The notes beneath the pieces are model-generated. The model searched no databases and was not told where the DNA came from. It saw only the letters and a list, made by a program, of their open reading frames with translations. Made by a program: the position numbers and the translations under genes. This document shows, piece by piece, positions 28,835 through 37,978 of a stretch of 64,000 nt of DNA. Each line of letters starts with the position of its first letter. Position 1 is the stretch's first letter. Where the stretch lies: assembly GCA_944389935.1 (NCBI GenBank), contig CALXOE010000007.1, positions 21,598 to 85,597 on the forward strand. The letters are read 5' to 3'. Source of the stretch: an uncultured Victivallis sp. (lineage in GTDB: Bacteria > Verrucomicrobiota > Lentisphaeria > Victivallales > Victivallaceae).

Positions 28835-29080
28835 ATGACCGATGAAACGAACAACAATCCGGCGCTGCTGCTCGGGTTGGGGCTGGACGGCAAAGACGGC
28901 CACCGCCGCATCACGAAAGGGGATAACTTCTGTCTGGTCGGCGGCTCCGAGGAGACGCACGAAAAGATGACTGAAACCGTCGTCAAATTCAACGAAAAGC
29001 TCTCGCGGCGCGGCAAGACGCTCGGCGAACTCTCCGGCGACGAATTCACCGACATGATCCGCGAAGCCTCCGGCAAGTGA
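28835..29080 (+). CDS. Small conserved-looking protein of unknown function
   Basis: 81 aa, start supported by AGGAG 9 bases upstream; a longer in-frame start lies inside the thioesterase gene and is rejected. Mixed soluble composition: LLLGLGLDGKDGHRRITKG, then GDNFCLVGGSEETHEKMTET, then KFNEKLSRRGKTLGELSGDE. No signal, membrane segment or known motif is seen. A -10-like TATATT lies 28 bp upstream. I do not recognise it. Confidence 0.6.
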   Translation: MTDETNNNPALLLGLGLDGKDGHRRITKGDNFCLVGGSEETHEKMTETVVKFNEKLSRRGKTLGELSGDEFTDMIREASGK

Positions 29081-29736
29081 CCCATACGGACTCCGCCCCC
29101 TCAATTCTCTTCACTGCGCGGCATGAATGAGAGCGTGGAACGCCAGTAAATTCCTCCCCGGGCGGCGGCGGAGTCGTCCGCCGTTGCCGCGCGCGCCTGA
29201 ATCCGGGACGTTTTGCACGTTTCCTGATATTCGATCCACGCCACGGACACCGGATGAATCCGCCCGTCACCCCCCGAAAACAGAGACGAATTCGGAGCGC
29301 GGCACCCCGCGGAATCCGAGCGCGGTAATGAATGCGGAGGTGGTTCCATCCGCGTGAAACTCCTGCCACTGCGCCTTGAGGATGCCCTCTATGACGCAAT
29401 CAGAGGCCCGGTAAAAGGCGCTGCCGTGATGATTGGCGATGCTCTCCACCTCCCAGATTGAAATCCATCCGGCTCCGCACGCCTCCGGATCGGACGAAAC
29501 AGGACGGGGCTTCTGGTAAGCGGGGATCGCAAACAGCGGAGCCGGAGAAAAGTGAACGGAACGGAAAAACTCCTTACCGGCGAATTTCGCAAACGAAAAT
29601 TCCGGAGCACGAAAGCCCCGGAGTCCCGGCGCACCATCGAGTCCGGAGAGCGAAAACCGGGGGAGGCAGCCGCATGGACAAGCGGTCCGCCCCCCTTCGC
29701 ATCCGGAAATCCGTTTCACCGCGGACGCAATGCCTG
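29081..29736. other. 656-bp region without a confirmed gene, possible decayed coding sequence
   Basis: No intact gene is convincing here. On the minus strand a frame reading toward 29267 (segments ISIWEVESIANHHGSAFYR and HADGTTSAFITALGFRG) stops at a TGA. One base shift at a run of six C on the plus strand (29271-29276) would let it continue in the next frame (GGDGRIHPVSVAWIEYQE) to 29101. I cannot assign a family. It may be a pseudogene, a sequencing error in a homopolymer, or non-coding. Confidence 0.4.
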
Positions 29737-31221
29737 TCACTGAAGAAAGTTCCGAATAAAGAGCTTCATCCCCTCCTTTGAGACGCAGCCCTTGTGGAGC
29801 ACGGGCAGATCTTTCAGCCCGGCCAACGGTTTCGGAACGGGGACTCCGGTCACTTCCGAGAGTTTCGCGACCATGCCAAATTCGTCCGCAGGCAGTTCGC
29901 CGGGCTGAATTGCGGGCAGCACCGCCGCCGCGAATTTGAACGGCGAAGCGGTCGAGGCGAGCACGCACGGGGTCGCATCTCCGGTTTCACGGCGATACTG
30001 CTTGTAAACGTTCAGCGCCACGGCGGTGTGCGGGTCGCAGAGATAGTGGTATTTCCGGTAAATTTCACCGATGGTTGCGGCAGTTCCGGCATCGTCGCAG
30101 AAGCCGCCGAAGAACTCCGACTGAAGTTTTTCACGCGCCGCGTCGGAGATGGAGTAACGTCCGTTCCGCGCGAGCTCCTCCATCAATCCGGCGACGGCGG
30201 AAGTGTCTCCGCCGTAGAGCAGAGAAAGCATCCGTTCGAGGTTCGACGAGATGAGGATGTCCATCGACGGGCTGGTCGTCGTGTAGAACGGCCGGTTGCG
30301 GTCGTAGACGCCGGTGCGGATGAAATCCGTGAGGATGTTGTTCCGGTTCGAGGCGCAGATCAGCCGCGCGATCGGGATGCCCATTTCGCGCGCGTAGACC
30401 GCCGCGAGGATGTTGCCGAAGTTGCCGGTCGGAACTGCGACATTGAAAGCCTCTCCCTTGCGCAGTTTCCCCTGCCGGATCAGGTCGCAGTAAGCCGACA
30501 CGTAGTAGACGATCTGCGGCACGAGCCGCCCGAAGTTGATGGAGTTCGCCGAGGAGAACTCCATATTGTGCGCGTTCAGATACTCTTTCATCTCACGGTC
30601 GGCGAAGATTTTCTTGACGCCGTTCTGGGCGTCATCGAAATTCCCCTCGATCGCGCAGACGGCGACGTTGCCGCCCTGTTGCGTGACCATCTGGAGTTTT
30701 TGCATGGCGCTCACGCCGTTCTGCGGGTAAAAGACGATGATCTTCGTGCCGGGCACGTCGGCGAATCCGTCGAGCGCGGCCTTGCCGGTGTCGCCGGAGG
30801 TGGCAGTGAGGATCACCATCGTGCGGCCGGGGGCGGCTTTCCGGGCGGAGATCGTCAGGAGATGCGGCAGAAGCTGCAGCGCCATGTCCTTGAAAGCGCA
30901 GGTTGGTCCGTGCCAGAGTTCGAGGACGTTCAACCCCGGGGCGACTTCGACGATCGGCGCGGGATTTTCCGAATCGAACGTGCCGGTGTAGGCGGCCTCG
31001 ACGCCGCGGGCGATCTCGTCGGCGGAGAAGTCGGTCAGATAAAGTGCGAGCACTTCGCGGGCGCGCGCCTTGTAATCCATATCGATCATCCGGTCGATGA
31101 GTTCGCCGGAGATCTTCGGGAACTCGGACGGGATGAAGAGCCCGCCGTCCTCGGCGAGCCCTCTGGCGATGGCCTGGGCGGAAGTGACGTTCCGCGGGCT
31201 TCTGGTGCTGGTGAAATACAT
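29737..31221 (-). CDS. thrC: Threonine synthase
   Basis: 494 aa from the ATG at 31221, with GGAG 9 bases upstream; a longer frame starting at 31266 lacks a good site. Starts with the ThrC signature YFTSTRSPRNVTSAQAIARG. The PLP-binding Lys is in HGPTCAFKDMALQLLP, the phosphate loop in TATSGDTGKAALDGF, and PTGNFGNILAA follows. Converts O-phosphohomoserine to threonine. The thr pathway neighbours are not in the window. A possible promoter (TGGAAA - 17 - TACATT) lies at 31276-31304. Confidence 0.96.
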   Translation of the reverse strand: MYFTSTRSPRNVTSAQAIARGLAEDGGLFIPSEFPKISGELIDRMIDMDYKARAREVLALYLTDFSADEIARGVEAAYTGTFDSENPAPIVEVAPGLNVLELWHGPTCAFKDMALQLLPHLLTISARKAAPGRTMVILTATSGDTGKAALDGFADVPGTKIIVFYPQNGVSAMQKLQMVTQQGGNVAVCAIEGNFDDAQNGVKKIFADREMKEYLNAHNMEFSSANSINFGRLVPQIVYYVSAYCDLIRQGKLRKGEAFNVAVPTGNFGNILAAVYAREMGIPIARLICASNRNNILTDFIRTGVYDRNRPFYTTTSPSMDILISSNLERMLSLLYGGDTSAVAGLMEELARNGRYSISDAAREKLQSEFFGGFCDDAGTAATIGEIYRKYHYLCDPHTAVALNVYKQYRRETGDATPCVLASTASPFKFAAAVLPAIQPGELPADEFGMVAKLSEVTGVPVPKPLAGLKDLPVLHKGCVSKEGMKLFIRNFLQ

Positions 31222-31354
31222 GATAGGATGCTCCATCCGTTCTAAATGGTTTTCAATTAGTTCCACTCAGAGTATAATGTACACCGGAACGTCCGTTTTT
31301 TCCAGTGGCTTCGGCGTTTTGCCGAAGAACGAGCTTGATGGAGCGGTGTTGCAC

Positions 31355-32185
31355 TCAGACGATGTCAAACATCAGTCTGCCGAGTTCGAGAGCGTACTTC
31401 AACTTCAGCTTCCGGATTGCGGGAGTCGGACAGTTGCGCTCCCCGGGAACTTCAAAGTTGAAGAGACCGCGATAGGAGGAACTTTTGAGTTTTCTCATGA
31501 ACGCGATCCAGTTCACGCTGCCGCGGCCGCAGGGGAACATGTGGTGATCGGCATTGCCGAGGTTGTCGGCGATATGGAGGGCGATGAGTTTGTCGCCCGC
31601 CTGGTCGATAAAGGCGGCGGGATCCCCCTGAACCAGATTCAGATGGCCGGTATCGAGGCAAATGCCCAGCTCCGGACGGTCCACTTTCGCGATGATTCGC
31701 AGGAGATCTGCGGCAGACTGCGTCAGACGGGAGAGATTTTCGATGGCGATCCGGATTCTGCTTCCGGCGATAGAGCGACACAGCGTGGAGAGGGATTCCA
31801 CATTCAGCGTCTCTGCCGCCTCCGGGGTCATCTCCCCCGTAAAAACGGCCTTGCCGCCGCAATGGAGGACCGCCGCCCGGACGCCGATGCGTTCGTAGAC
31901 TTCGAGTTCTTTTTTCAGGAAGTCGAGGAAAGCGCGCCGCGTGGCCGGGTCGGGATGGGCGATGTCGGCGGTCAAATGGAGATGGCCCTGCTCCAGTGCA
32001 ATGCCGTGATCGGCGGTGAATCTCGCGAATTCGTCCGCGGCGTAGAGCGGATCGGGCTGATCCATCAAAATCTTGCCGTGTTCATCGGAAAACTCCGCAT
32101 ACCGGTAGCCGCACTCGGCCAGCGTTGCAATCGCATTTTCGGGGGTCTCCTCCACAAGGAAAGCGGTCCACATCGAGATTTTCAT
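31355..32185 (-). CDS. Sugar phosphate isomerase/epimerase (AP endonuclease-like TIM barrel)
   Basis: 276 aa, no signal peptide. The barrel motifs ISMWTAFLVEE, AALHCGGK-like VLHCGGKAVF, IAIENLSRL, GICLDTGHLNLV and IALHIADNLGNADHH carry the metal-binding Glu, Asp and His residues typical of the xylose isomerase-like superfamily. Substrate unknown. It sits between thrC and the BlaI/BlaR-like pair, on the same strand as both, with 133 bp to thrC. Confidence 0.85.
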   Translation of the reverse strand: MKISMWTAFLVEETPENAIATLAECGYRYAEFSDEHGKILMDQPDPLYAADEFARFTADHGIALEQGHLHLTADIAHPDPATRRAFLDFLKKELEVYERIGVRAAVLHCGGKAVFTGEMTPEAAETLNVESLSTLCRSIAGSRIRIAIENLSRLTQSAADLLRIIAKVDRPELGICLDTGHLNLVQGDPAAFIDQAGDKLIALHIADNLGNADHHMFPCGRGSVNWIAFMRKLKSSSYRGLFNFEVPGERNCPTPAIRKLKLKYALELGRLMFDIV

Positions 32186-32370
32186 AGTCGCACCTTTCGG
32201 AAAGCCGCGGAGAAGCAGTCGCGGCTTGCTGTTTTTCCGGGATAAATCTACCTTTTTGATTACGGTATCGCCGTTCCCGGAATTTTCAAGAAAACCGGCG
32301 ACGATTTTCCGGAATTCCCCCGGTTGCGCTCCCCTCTATCGGATTTTACACGGCGGGGAACGCGGCGGGA

Positions 32371-33220
32371 TCACTGCTCGGCTGCGCTTTCCGATATACG
32401 CCCTTTGCCGGTGGTGAAGGTGTAGTGATAGGCCTTCAGCACGCCCCCCGCCTCGGAAGTGAATCCCCAATATGGCGGGGAGTTCAAATAGAGATTATAA
32501 GTACACTCCGGGCGCAGGCGAACCGGTACGGTGATGACGGTCTGTTCCTTGTTGTACGAGGGCCTGCCGACGAATTCCGGGAAATCAACATCGCTTTTCT
32601 GGCAGAAAGACCAGCTGGTCGGATTCATCCGGCGGTCGAAAGTCACTTTGATCTCCTTGAGATTCGGATCGACATTCGTCGCGCCGTTGGCGGGTTCGAC
32701 CGAGACGACGTGCGGGGCATTCGCGGCTTGCTTCTCATCGCGGAGCTGACGCAGAAGCTCTCCTGTCAATTCCAACATTTTTTCCGAAATCGGGCACTCC
32801 AGCAAAAAAGCATTTACGCCATCCACCTTGACGATCGAGGTGTTCAGCGTCTGCGAGATGAACTCGCTTGTCGCCGTCCTTCTCCGGAGAGACGGAGACG
32901 GCGGACGCCGTTCCGGACGGCGCAGTTTGCACGTCAGGCGCCTCCGCCGCCGGGGCCGCCTCTTCCGGTTCGGGAGGCGGCAATGCGACACTCCACACCG
33001 GCAGCTCGACATGACGAACCGGAAGCGGCGTCGAGGCGCGGAGCACGGCGAGCTGCTCGAACGGCAGCAGAATCAGCAGCAGCGCCGCCAGATACAACCA
33101 CCGCCCGCCCGCAAAGATGAGCCGCCGGCGGCAGCAGAGTTCAATCAGCCACAGCAGCCCGACGACGACCGCGCCGCGCAGAATCGAGTTTGCGAGATAG
33201 CCGAAGAGGAGTTCACTCAT
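32371..33220 (-). pseudogene. Frameshifted BlaR1/M56-like membrane protein with Ig-like domain, peptidase core missing
   Basis: The first frame (from the ATG at 33220) gives two N-terminal membrane helices like those of BlaR1/M56 proteins (ANSILRGAVVVGLLWLIELC, WLYLAALLLILLPF) and a Pro/Glu-rich linker. Near 32870 coding shifts by one base to the next frame, which holds a bacterial Ig-like domain (SVEPANGATNVDPNLKEIKV, then VTFDRRMNPTSWSF, PVRLRPECTYNLYLN) ending at 32371. No HEXXH zinc-peptidase motif is present in either part. The gene overlaps blaI by 8 bp. Either it has decayed, or one base is wrong in the assembly and it encodes a short anchored Ig-like protein. Confidence 0.65.
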
Positions 33221-33587
33221 GTTTCAGCTCCTCGATCGTCCGTTCGAGTTCCTCGATCTCCTCCGGCGAAAGTTCTCCGCTGCGAACGAAGAACGACAGC
33301 ATCGCCCCCGGCGCCCCGTCGAACATCGTATCCATGAAACGGCGGACGGAGGATTTCAACACGGCAGCACGCTCGATCAGCGGCTCGTACAGATAGCTGC
33401 GGCGGCTGCCGCTCCGGCGGACGAACTGCTTTTTGACCAGCCGCCCGAGCAACGTCTTGACCGTCACCGCCTCCCACGGCATGACGCGCCGCACGTTGCC
33501 GACGATCTCCGGGAGCGTCTGCGGCGAACGCTCCCACAGCACCTTCATAATCTCAAGTTCACTCTCCGGAATCCGTATCTCTTCCAT
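33213..33587 (-). CDS. BlaI/MecI/CopY-type transcriptional repressor
   Basis: 124 aa. Winged-helix N-terminus with IPESELEIMKVLWERSPQTL, then PWEAVTVKTLLGRLVKKQFV and RSYLYEPLIER, the BlaI pattern. The C-terminal helices (LERTIEELKHE) mediate dimerisation. It controls the BlaR1-like gene that overlaps its end. The palindrome at 33611-33634 just upstream is the probable autoregulatory operator. Confidence 0.9.
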   Translation of the reverse strand: MEEIRIPESELEIMKVLWERSPQTLPEIVGNVRRVMPWEAVTVKTLLGRLVKKQFVRRSGSRRSYLYEPLIERAAVLKSSVRRFMDTMFDGAPGAMLSFFVRSGELSPEEIEELERTIEELKHE

Positions 33588-33610
33588 CGCGGAACACCTC
33601 CCTCTGATTC

Positions 33611-33634
33611 TATAAGTTACACGAGTAATCTATA
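33611..33634 (-). promoter_or_regulatory. Operator-like palindrome upstream of blaI
   Basis: Interrupted dyad of TATA-AG-TTAC-ACGA-GTAA-TC-TATA form: TTAC and GTAA are complementary across a 4-base centre, and the outer TATA arms also pair. It lies 24 bp upstream of the blaI ATG and covers the likely -10 region. BlaI-family operators share TTAC/GTAA half-sites. Confidence 0.55.
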
Positions 33635-33702
33635 AAATCACCCCCCTCCGCCAGAAAAAACGGAATTTTTGCCGGCGGAGGGGACAAGAGATGCGTCAGG
33701 AT

Positions 33703-35547
33703 TCAGTTACCGGGACATCCGGGACCAGTGTAGATGAGCGTTCTGCAACGATGTCCGGGATCGTTCAGGCGGTTGTCCGGACATTCGATCGCCTCGCTGC
33801 TGAGAAACAAAATCGCGCTGTGCATTTCGCGCAGCCGGGAACTCTCCTCTTCGGAAAGCGGCCGCCCGAAAAAGTCCAGTCGGCGGCTGATGTCCAGATT
33901 TCCAAACGCAGCCGGATTCGAAAAAGGGCGGTTGATCCGGTTGTTTGAAACCCGGGGATTGCGGCTGTTGAAAACCGCAATGGCCGGACCAGCGTTGCAG
34001 TTGCTGATTTCATTGTCGGCAATCGTGATCTTTTCAGTGTTGATGGTCGGCGTAATCCGGTCGGACGGCGGAGCACAGCAGCCGCACATGACCAGAATCG
34101 CCGCAATCGCGGTGTGACCGAAAGCACAGTCATTCAGACGGTTTCCCCGGATGACGATGTTTCGCGGCATCGGCCCCTCCAGCCAGAAAAATTCCGGTTT
34201 GAGGATGATTCCGTTGAGGGCAATGCGCTCAATGCAGTTTCCTTCGATCCGGCAGTCGGCGGCTTTGAGCAGAATGCCCCGCACATGACAGTCGTGCAGA
34301 TGGTTGTTCCGGAGTATCGCTCCGGAGCCGCAGCTGCCGTAACTGCAGGCGAAGTCGCCGGATTCGATGTCTACCGGACGGTCGAGCCGGATGCGGCAGA
34401 ACGATCCGCCGGGAAAACTCTGCAGTTCGATCCCGAACTTCCGCTTGTAAAGCTCCTTGATGCAACGCAACCCCTCCTCTTCGCTCCCGACCGTCTCCCG
34501 GCTGGAAACAACCACGGCCCGGCACTTCTCCACCCCCCGTGGCGCAGAGAAGAAAAAGAGCTCCGTTCCATCCGGCAGATCGGTTCCGAACGGCGTGACG
34601 ATCAGAAGTTCGTCTTTTGCGAGCGGTTCCACCACGACGTGAAAATAGCCGTGTATATTGACGAGATCATCCATCGCCCAGGAGAATTCGCACGCCTCAA
34701 TCAACGGCCCGCGGTGCTGATTCATCGAGTGGAAGCAGTCCGCGGCCGAGGCCAGAAGCCGATCTGTTCCGGGACGCCGGATCAACCGGCAGCGACGATA
34801 GGTGTTCCCCCCGCCGCCATGGCCGGTCTCATAAAAAGCAAAACCCGGCGACGCATAGATCGTGATCGCTTCAAACTCCATGTTTTCGCAACTGTCGACC
34901 AGCAGCATACCGCCTTCATGGCGCATTCCCAGCACGATACGGTCGCCGGGACGGGGCGTCCGAAGCTGGTAGCGCCAGTGGCGGGCGACCGGTTCCGATA
35001 CCGGAACCAGCAGATTGCCCGCCGCGTCGAAAGAGAGTGTTTCCCGAGGAACAATGAAGTCGAGATTGTCGATCTCATGCTCGCCCGCCGCATCGAGAAA
35101 CATCAGCCGGAAGTGATCCTGATCCCGCTGTCCGTGAAAACGGCGGACAAAGTACTCTTCCAGCCGGATCACCAGCCGAACATCTCCGACGTCAAGCAGA
35201 GTTCCCTGCAGAAACGGCAACTCCTCCATGTCGAGGGCGAGGCCGGAAAGCCGGACGTTGCGGCAGTTGCGGAAATGTACGCCCGCCGTGACTTCGGAGG
35301 AAAACCAGAAGGTCGCGCCCTCCGCTTCCAGAGAGATGTCCCGCAGGTTTTCCAGCAATATTCCCTCCCGGCCCGGAAAACGGTAGTCGCCGGGCGGAAT
35401 GCGGACCATGCCGGAGCCGTTCCGCCCGGCGCGCCTGATCCGTTCCAGCACTTCGCGCCCGGCGGCGGCCCGGCGCTCTTTTTCGCCTTCATCCCACGCG
35501 GAAACCTCCGCAGGAAACAATTGTGATATGGTGATCGTTTTCTTCAT
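33703..35547 (-). CDS. Right-handed beta-helix protein, GH110-like
   Basis: 614 aa without a clear signal peptide. The N-terminal MVRIPPGDYRFPGREGILLEN is typical of pectate-lyase-like beta-helix proteins. A beta-helix core follows with NCRNVRLSGLALDM-type turns. The block SAADCFHSMNQHRG with WAMDDLVNIHG resembles the conserved region of GH110 alpha-galactosidases. The C-terminal half continues as coils (GNRLNDCAFGHTAIAAI, ISNCNAGPAIAVFNSR). It is the last gene of the carbohydrate operon that starts at 41887. Activity is inferred. No secretion signal is visible, which would be odd for an extracellular GH. Confidence 0.65.
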   Translation of the reverse strand: MKKTITISQLFPAEVSAWDEGEKERRAAAGREVLERIRRAGRNGSGMVRIPPGDYRFPGREGILLENLRDISLEAEGATFWFSSEVTAGVHFRNCRNVRLSGLALDMEELPFLQGTLLDVGDVRLVIRLEEYFVRRFHGQRDQDHFRLMFLDAAGEHEIDNLDFIVPRETLSFDAAGNLLVPVSEPVARHWRYQLRTPRPGDRIVLGMRHEGGMLLVDSCENMEFEAITIYASPGFAFYETGHGGGGNTYRRCRLIRRPGTDRLLASAADCFHSMNQHRGPLIEACEFSWAMDDLVNIHGYFHVVVEPLAKDELLIVTPFGTDLPDGTELFFFSAPRGVEKCRAVVVSSRETVGSEEEGLRCIKELYKRKFGIELQSFPGGSFCRIRLDRPVDIESGDFACSYGSCGSGAILRNNHLHDCHVRGILLKAADCRIEGNCIERIALNGIILKPEFFWLEGPMPRNIVIRGNRLNDCAFGHTAIAAILVMCGCCAPPSDRITPTINTEKITIADNEISNCNAGPAIAVFNSRNPRVSNNRINRPFSNPAAFGNLDISRRLDFFGRPLSEEESSRLREMHSAILFLSSEAIECPDNRLNDPGHRCRTLIYTGPGCPGN

Positions 35548-35625
35548 GGATCGGTGATGCTTTTCCCGGCATATTTTCCTGCTGCCGTATTATCGTACAG
35601 ATTCGTATTGGGCGGAACCGGCCGC

Positions 35626-35827
35626 TTACAAGGAGTCCACGTATTCGAGGACGCTCCCCATCGGACTCCAGAAGGGATACCACGCTTCGCCCTTCCAGAC
35701 CTCCCTACGGGCGTATTTGGCCGCGGAACCGTCTGCCCGGACCATGGTGCTGAAGTCGGAATGGTGATCCGGATCGTAGTTCATGATCGTCCCGGAACAA
35801 CATCCGTGTAAAGAGAGTTCTTTTCAT
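35626..35827 (-). pseudogene. Remnant of a second pseudopilin gene
   Basis: Between the beta-helix gene and the intact pseudopilin the minus strand holds an ATG (35827) with a good ribosome-binding site and MKR-type start, followed after a few codons by a frame change. It then reads MNYDPDHHSDFSTMVRADGS and ends in a C-terminus like those of pseudopilins (WYPFWSPMGSVLEYVDSL). The middle of a normal pilin, including the FTLIELL leader, is absent. Probably an internally deleted copy; a small real gene at 35626-35784 cannot be excluded. Nothing else is seen in the surrounding 326-bp gap. Confidence 0.45.
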
Positions 35828-35873
35828 GCTTTTCCTTGTTTTATTCACCAGAGAATATGTTTTCCGGTGAAAT

Positions 35874-36485
35874 TCAGTAATCCTTGCGGCTTTTCCAGTC
35901 ACAGCCGGAAACAAATCTGAAATTCGCGACATGGCCATCCAGAAATCCCACGTTATAGGACAGATAGTGTCCCAGGGCAGAAAGAGCCTTGCCGGGATTC
36001 GCCTGCTCTGCTCCACGGTCTGCCATCAGAAAATATTTGGACGGCACCCGAACCGAAGTGATCTTCACGACCGTCGGGAATTGCGACATCCCGCTCCCGT
36101 TCCATTTCCAATCGGCTTTTCCCCATACGTAGCTCGTTGCAAGCAGGCCATTAAAATTGTCTTTTAAGGATTTCCAGTATTCATTATCGGCGGGACAGTG
36201 AAAAAGAACCGGTTGGTGATCCTGTCCCCCTGCGACAAGCAGTTGATAACTGACCTCATAGCCGAGATAAATGTTGTCCACATTCTGTTTATAACCGGCA
36301 CAATAATCATCATTGGAGTTAGCATAAAGAATATTCGCGGTCATCAGCTGCTTCAACTGCGAGATGCAGGAGGTTATATTCGCTTTTCCCCGGGCTTTGT
36401 TGAGCGCTGGCAGCAGCATGGAGGCCAGAATGGCGATGATCGCTAACACGACGAGCAATTCAATAAGGGTGAAATTTCTTTTCAT
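35874..36485 (-). CDS. Pseudopilin-like protein with prepilin leader
   Basis: 203 aa. Leader [21 protein letters not shown] with a short positively charged start and the processing site before the Phe; the first hydrophobic helix continues to about residue 28 ([14 protein letters not shown]). The C-terminus has the [12 protein letters not shown] end common in DUF1559-like and type II secretion G/H-type proteins of the PVC group. The role in such loci is not established. It lies between the NPCBM lipoprotein gene and the beta-helix gene and is transcribed with them. Confidence 0.85.
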   Translation of the reverse strand: MKRNFTLIELLVVLAIIAILASMLLPALNKARGKANITSCISQLKQLMTANILYANSNDDYCAGYKQNVDNIYLGYEVSYQLLVAGGQDHQPVLFHCPADNEYWKSLKDNFNGLLATSYVWGKADWKWNGSGMSQFPTVVKITSVRVPSKYFLMADRGAEQANPGKALSALGHYLSYNVGFLDGHVANFRFVSGCDWKSRKDY

Positions 36486-36539
36486 ATTGTCCTTCCTTTC
36501 CTGGTGGATGTGAATTTTGAATTAATGGAATTCCGAATA

Positions 36540-37976
36540 TTATGGTCTGTTTCCTGTTCCAGCCTCCTCTGTTTCTCCGTCCGGTGCCCGCAGCGACCAG
36601 AATTCCCGCATCATGATTTTCCCATTTTTCCTGAGTTCTGCAATCGGAGAATGAAACTCCAGTTCGGTAAACTGCCGCGCTACATAAACATGGCTCGGGA
36701 ACTCCGCTTCCGGCCCGCCCGGCGGAACCTCCATCGTGAGTAGTTCGCCTGAAGCCAGGCGGGCCCGGATGGTCTGCCGCGGTCCCGGACTTTTGCGTTC
36801 CACGCTCTCCAACCGGTCAAACGGGATATCGGCAACCCGCAGAAAAGCGGAGTTTCCGTCGTTTATCCAATACTGCGCCGCTTCCGCCGGAGCGTCGGAG
36901 TGCCGGGTGGAACCGGGCAGCTCCAGTTTATCGATGCTTTCCGTCGGCAGGACCGCAACGCTCCAGATGCCGCACGGCCGGGAGAAATCCCCGAGGTTGT
37001 GCAGAATGGTCGTCACTTCCAGCCGGTCGCCGCCCGGCCGCAGATGGAACCGGTATTCCGTTTGCAGCAGGAGGAAAAGGCTCGGGCGCGAGATCAGGAT
37101 GCACTCGCCCTCCTCGCCGAAGCGGAGTTCATACGGCCCGAACAGATGCAGGTCTTCGCCGGGCAGGAAGTACCACGCCGGTTCCGAACGGGCGAAGCGG
37201 GTGTGCTGCCGGTAATAGCTGCGTCCGCGCCGCAGATCCGCCGGCAGCGGATGCCGGGGCTGCTCGAGAACATTCTCCCCGCCGGCCCGCCGGAAACCGA
37301 CCAGCCTGCCGCCGAACGAGGGCACGATCTCGTATTCAAGCACCCCGTTGCCGATCCGGAGAGCAGGACGCTCCCGCCAGACGAACGGTTCGACTTTGAC
37401 CTCTTTCCAAGCCGGAAGCGGCGGCAACGGCCCCGGCGGCAGCTCGCGCACCATATCGGCCCGGTTGCGGCAGCGGACCAGATGCTCCTGAAACGCCGCC
37501 CGGTCACGCACCCGGAAATACGCATCGGCGAAACACAGCGTCTGCGCCCTGTAGTCCGGCCCGTACTGCACGGAAAGCTCCAATTGCCGCGCCCCGGCCA
37601 GCGGAACGGAAATCCGCCGGCGCGGCGCTTCACGGGTGAAGCGGATGCTCTCTTTCAGCTTCCGGTCCACGATGATATCCAGCCGGACTTCATCCCGGTA
37701 TGCTTCTTCATCGATCCCCGCTTCGGCGGAAAAGGAGTCCGCCATACCGCCGAGATCGTAGACCAGGCTTCCGTAGGAATCGACGCAGACCGCGTCCGCG
37801 ACCTCCCTTCCCGCCGCGCCCAGCGTCACGCCGCTGCGGAAACTGCCGTTGCGGATTTCGCCGTCGCAATACGGCACTCCCGCCATCGGAACGCACTCCC
37901 CTGCCGCGCAGCCGGAAAGGCCGCAGCAGACTGCCGTCATCACCGTTAGAAGAAAGAGGTTCCGTTTAATCGACAT
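36540..37976 (-). CDS. Lipoprotein with NPCBM domain and aldose epimerase-like domain
   Basis: 478 aa from the ATG at 37976. Lipobox LSGC places the lipidated Cys at residue 23. Residues about 50-170 resemble an NPCBM/NEW2 carbohydrate-binding domain (LVYDLGGMADSFSAEAGIDE, VDRKLKESIRF). The rest starts with VLEYEIVPSFGGRLVGF, like DUF4380 or galactose-mutarotase-like beta-sandwiches, and has EVTTILHNLGDFSRPCGIWS. It probably binds or processes a sugar at the cell surface. It lies 2 bp downstream of the BNR gene. Enzyme activity is not shown. Confidence 0.7.
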   Translation of the reverse strand: MSIKRNLFLLTVMTAVCCGLSGCAAGECVPMAGVPYCDGEIRNGSFRSGVTLGAAGREVADAVCVDSYGSLVYDLGGMADSFSAEAGIDEEAYRDEVRLDIIVDRKLKESIRFTREAPRRRISVPLAGARQLELSVQYGPDYRAQTLCFADAYFRVRDRAAFQEHLVRCRNRADMVRELPPGPLPPLPAWKEVKVEPFVWRERPALRIGNGVLEYEIVPSFGGRLVGFRRAGGENVLEQPRHPLPADLRRGRSYYRQHTRFARSEPAWYFLPGEDLHLFGPYELRFGEEGECILISRPSLFLLLQTEYRFHLRPGGDRLEVTTILHNLGDFSRPCGIWSVAVLPTESIDKLELPGSTRHSDAPAEAAQYWINDGNSAFLRVADIPFDRLESVERKSPGPRQTIRARLASGELLTMEVPPGGPEAEFPSHVYVARQFTELEFHSPIAELRKNGKIMMREFWSLRAPDGETEEAGTGNRP

Positions 37977-37978
37977 TT

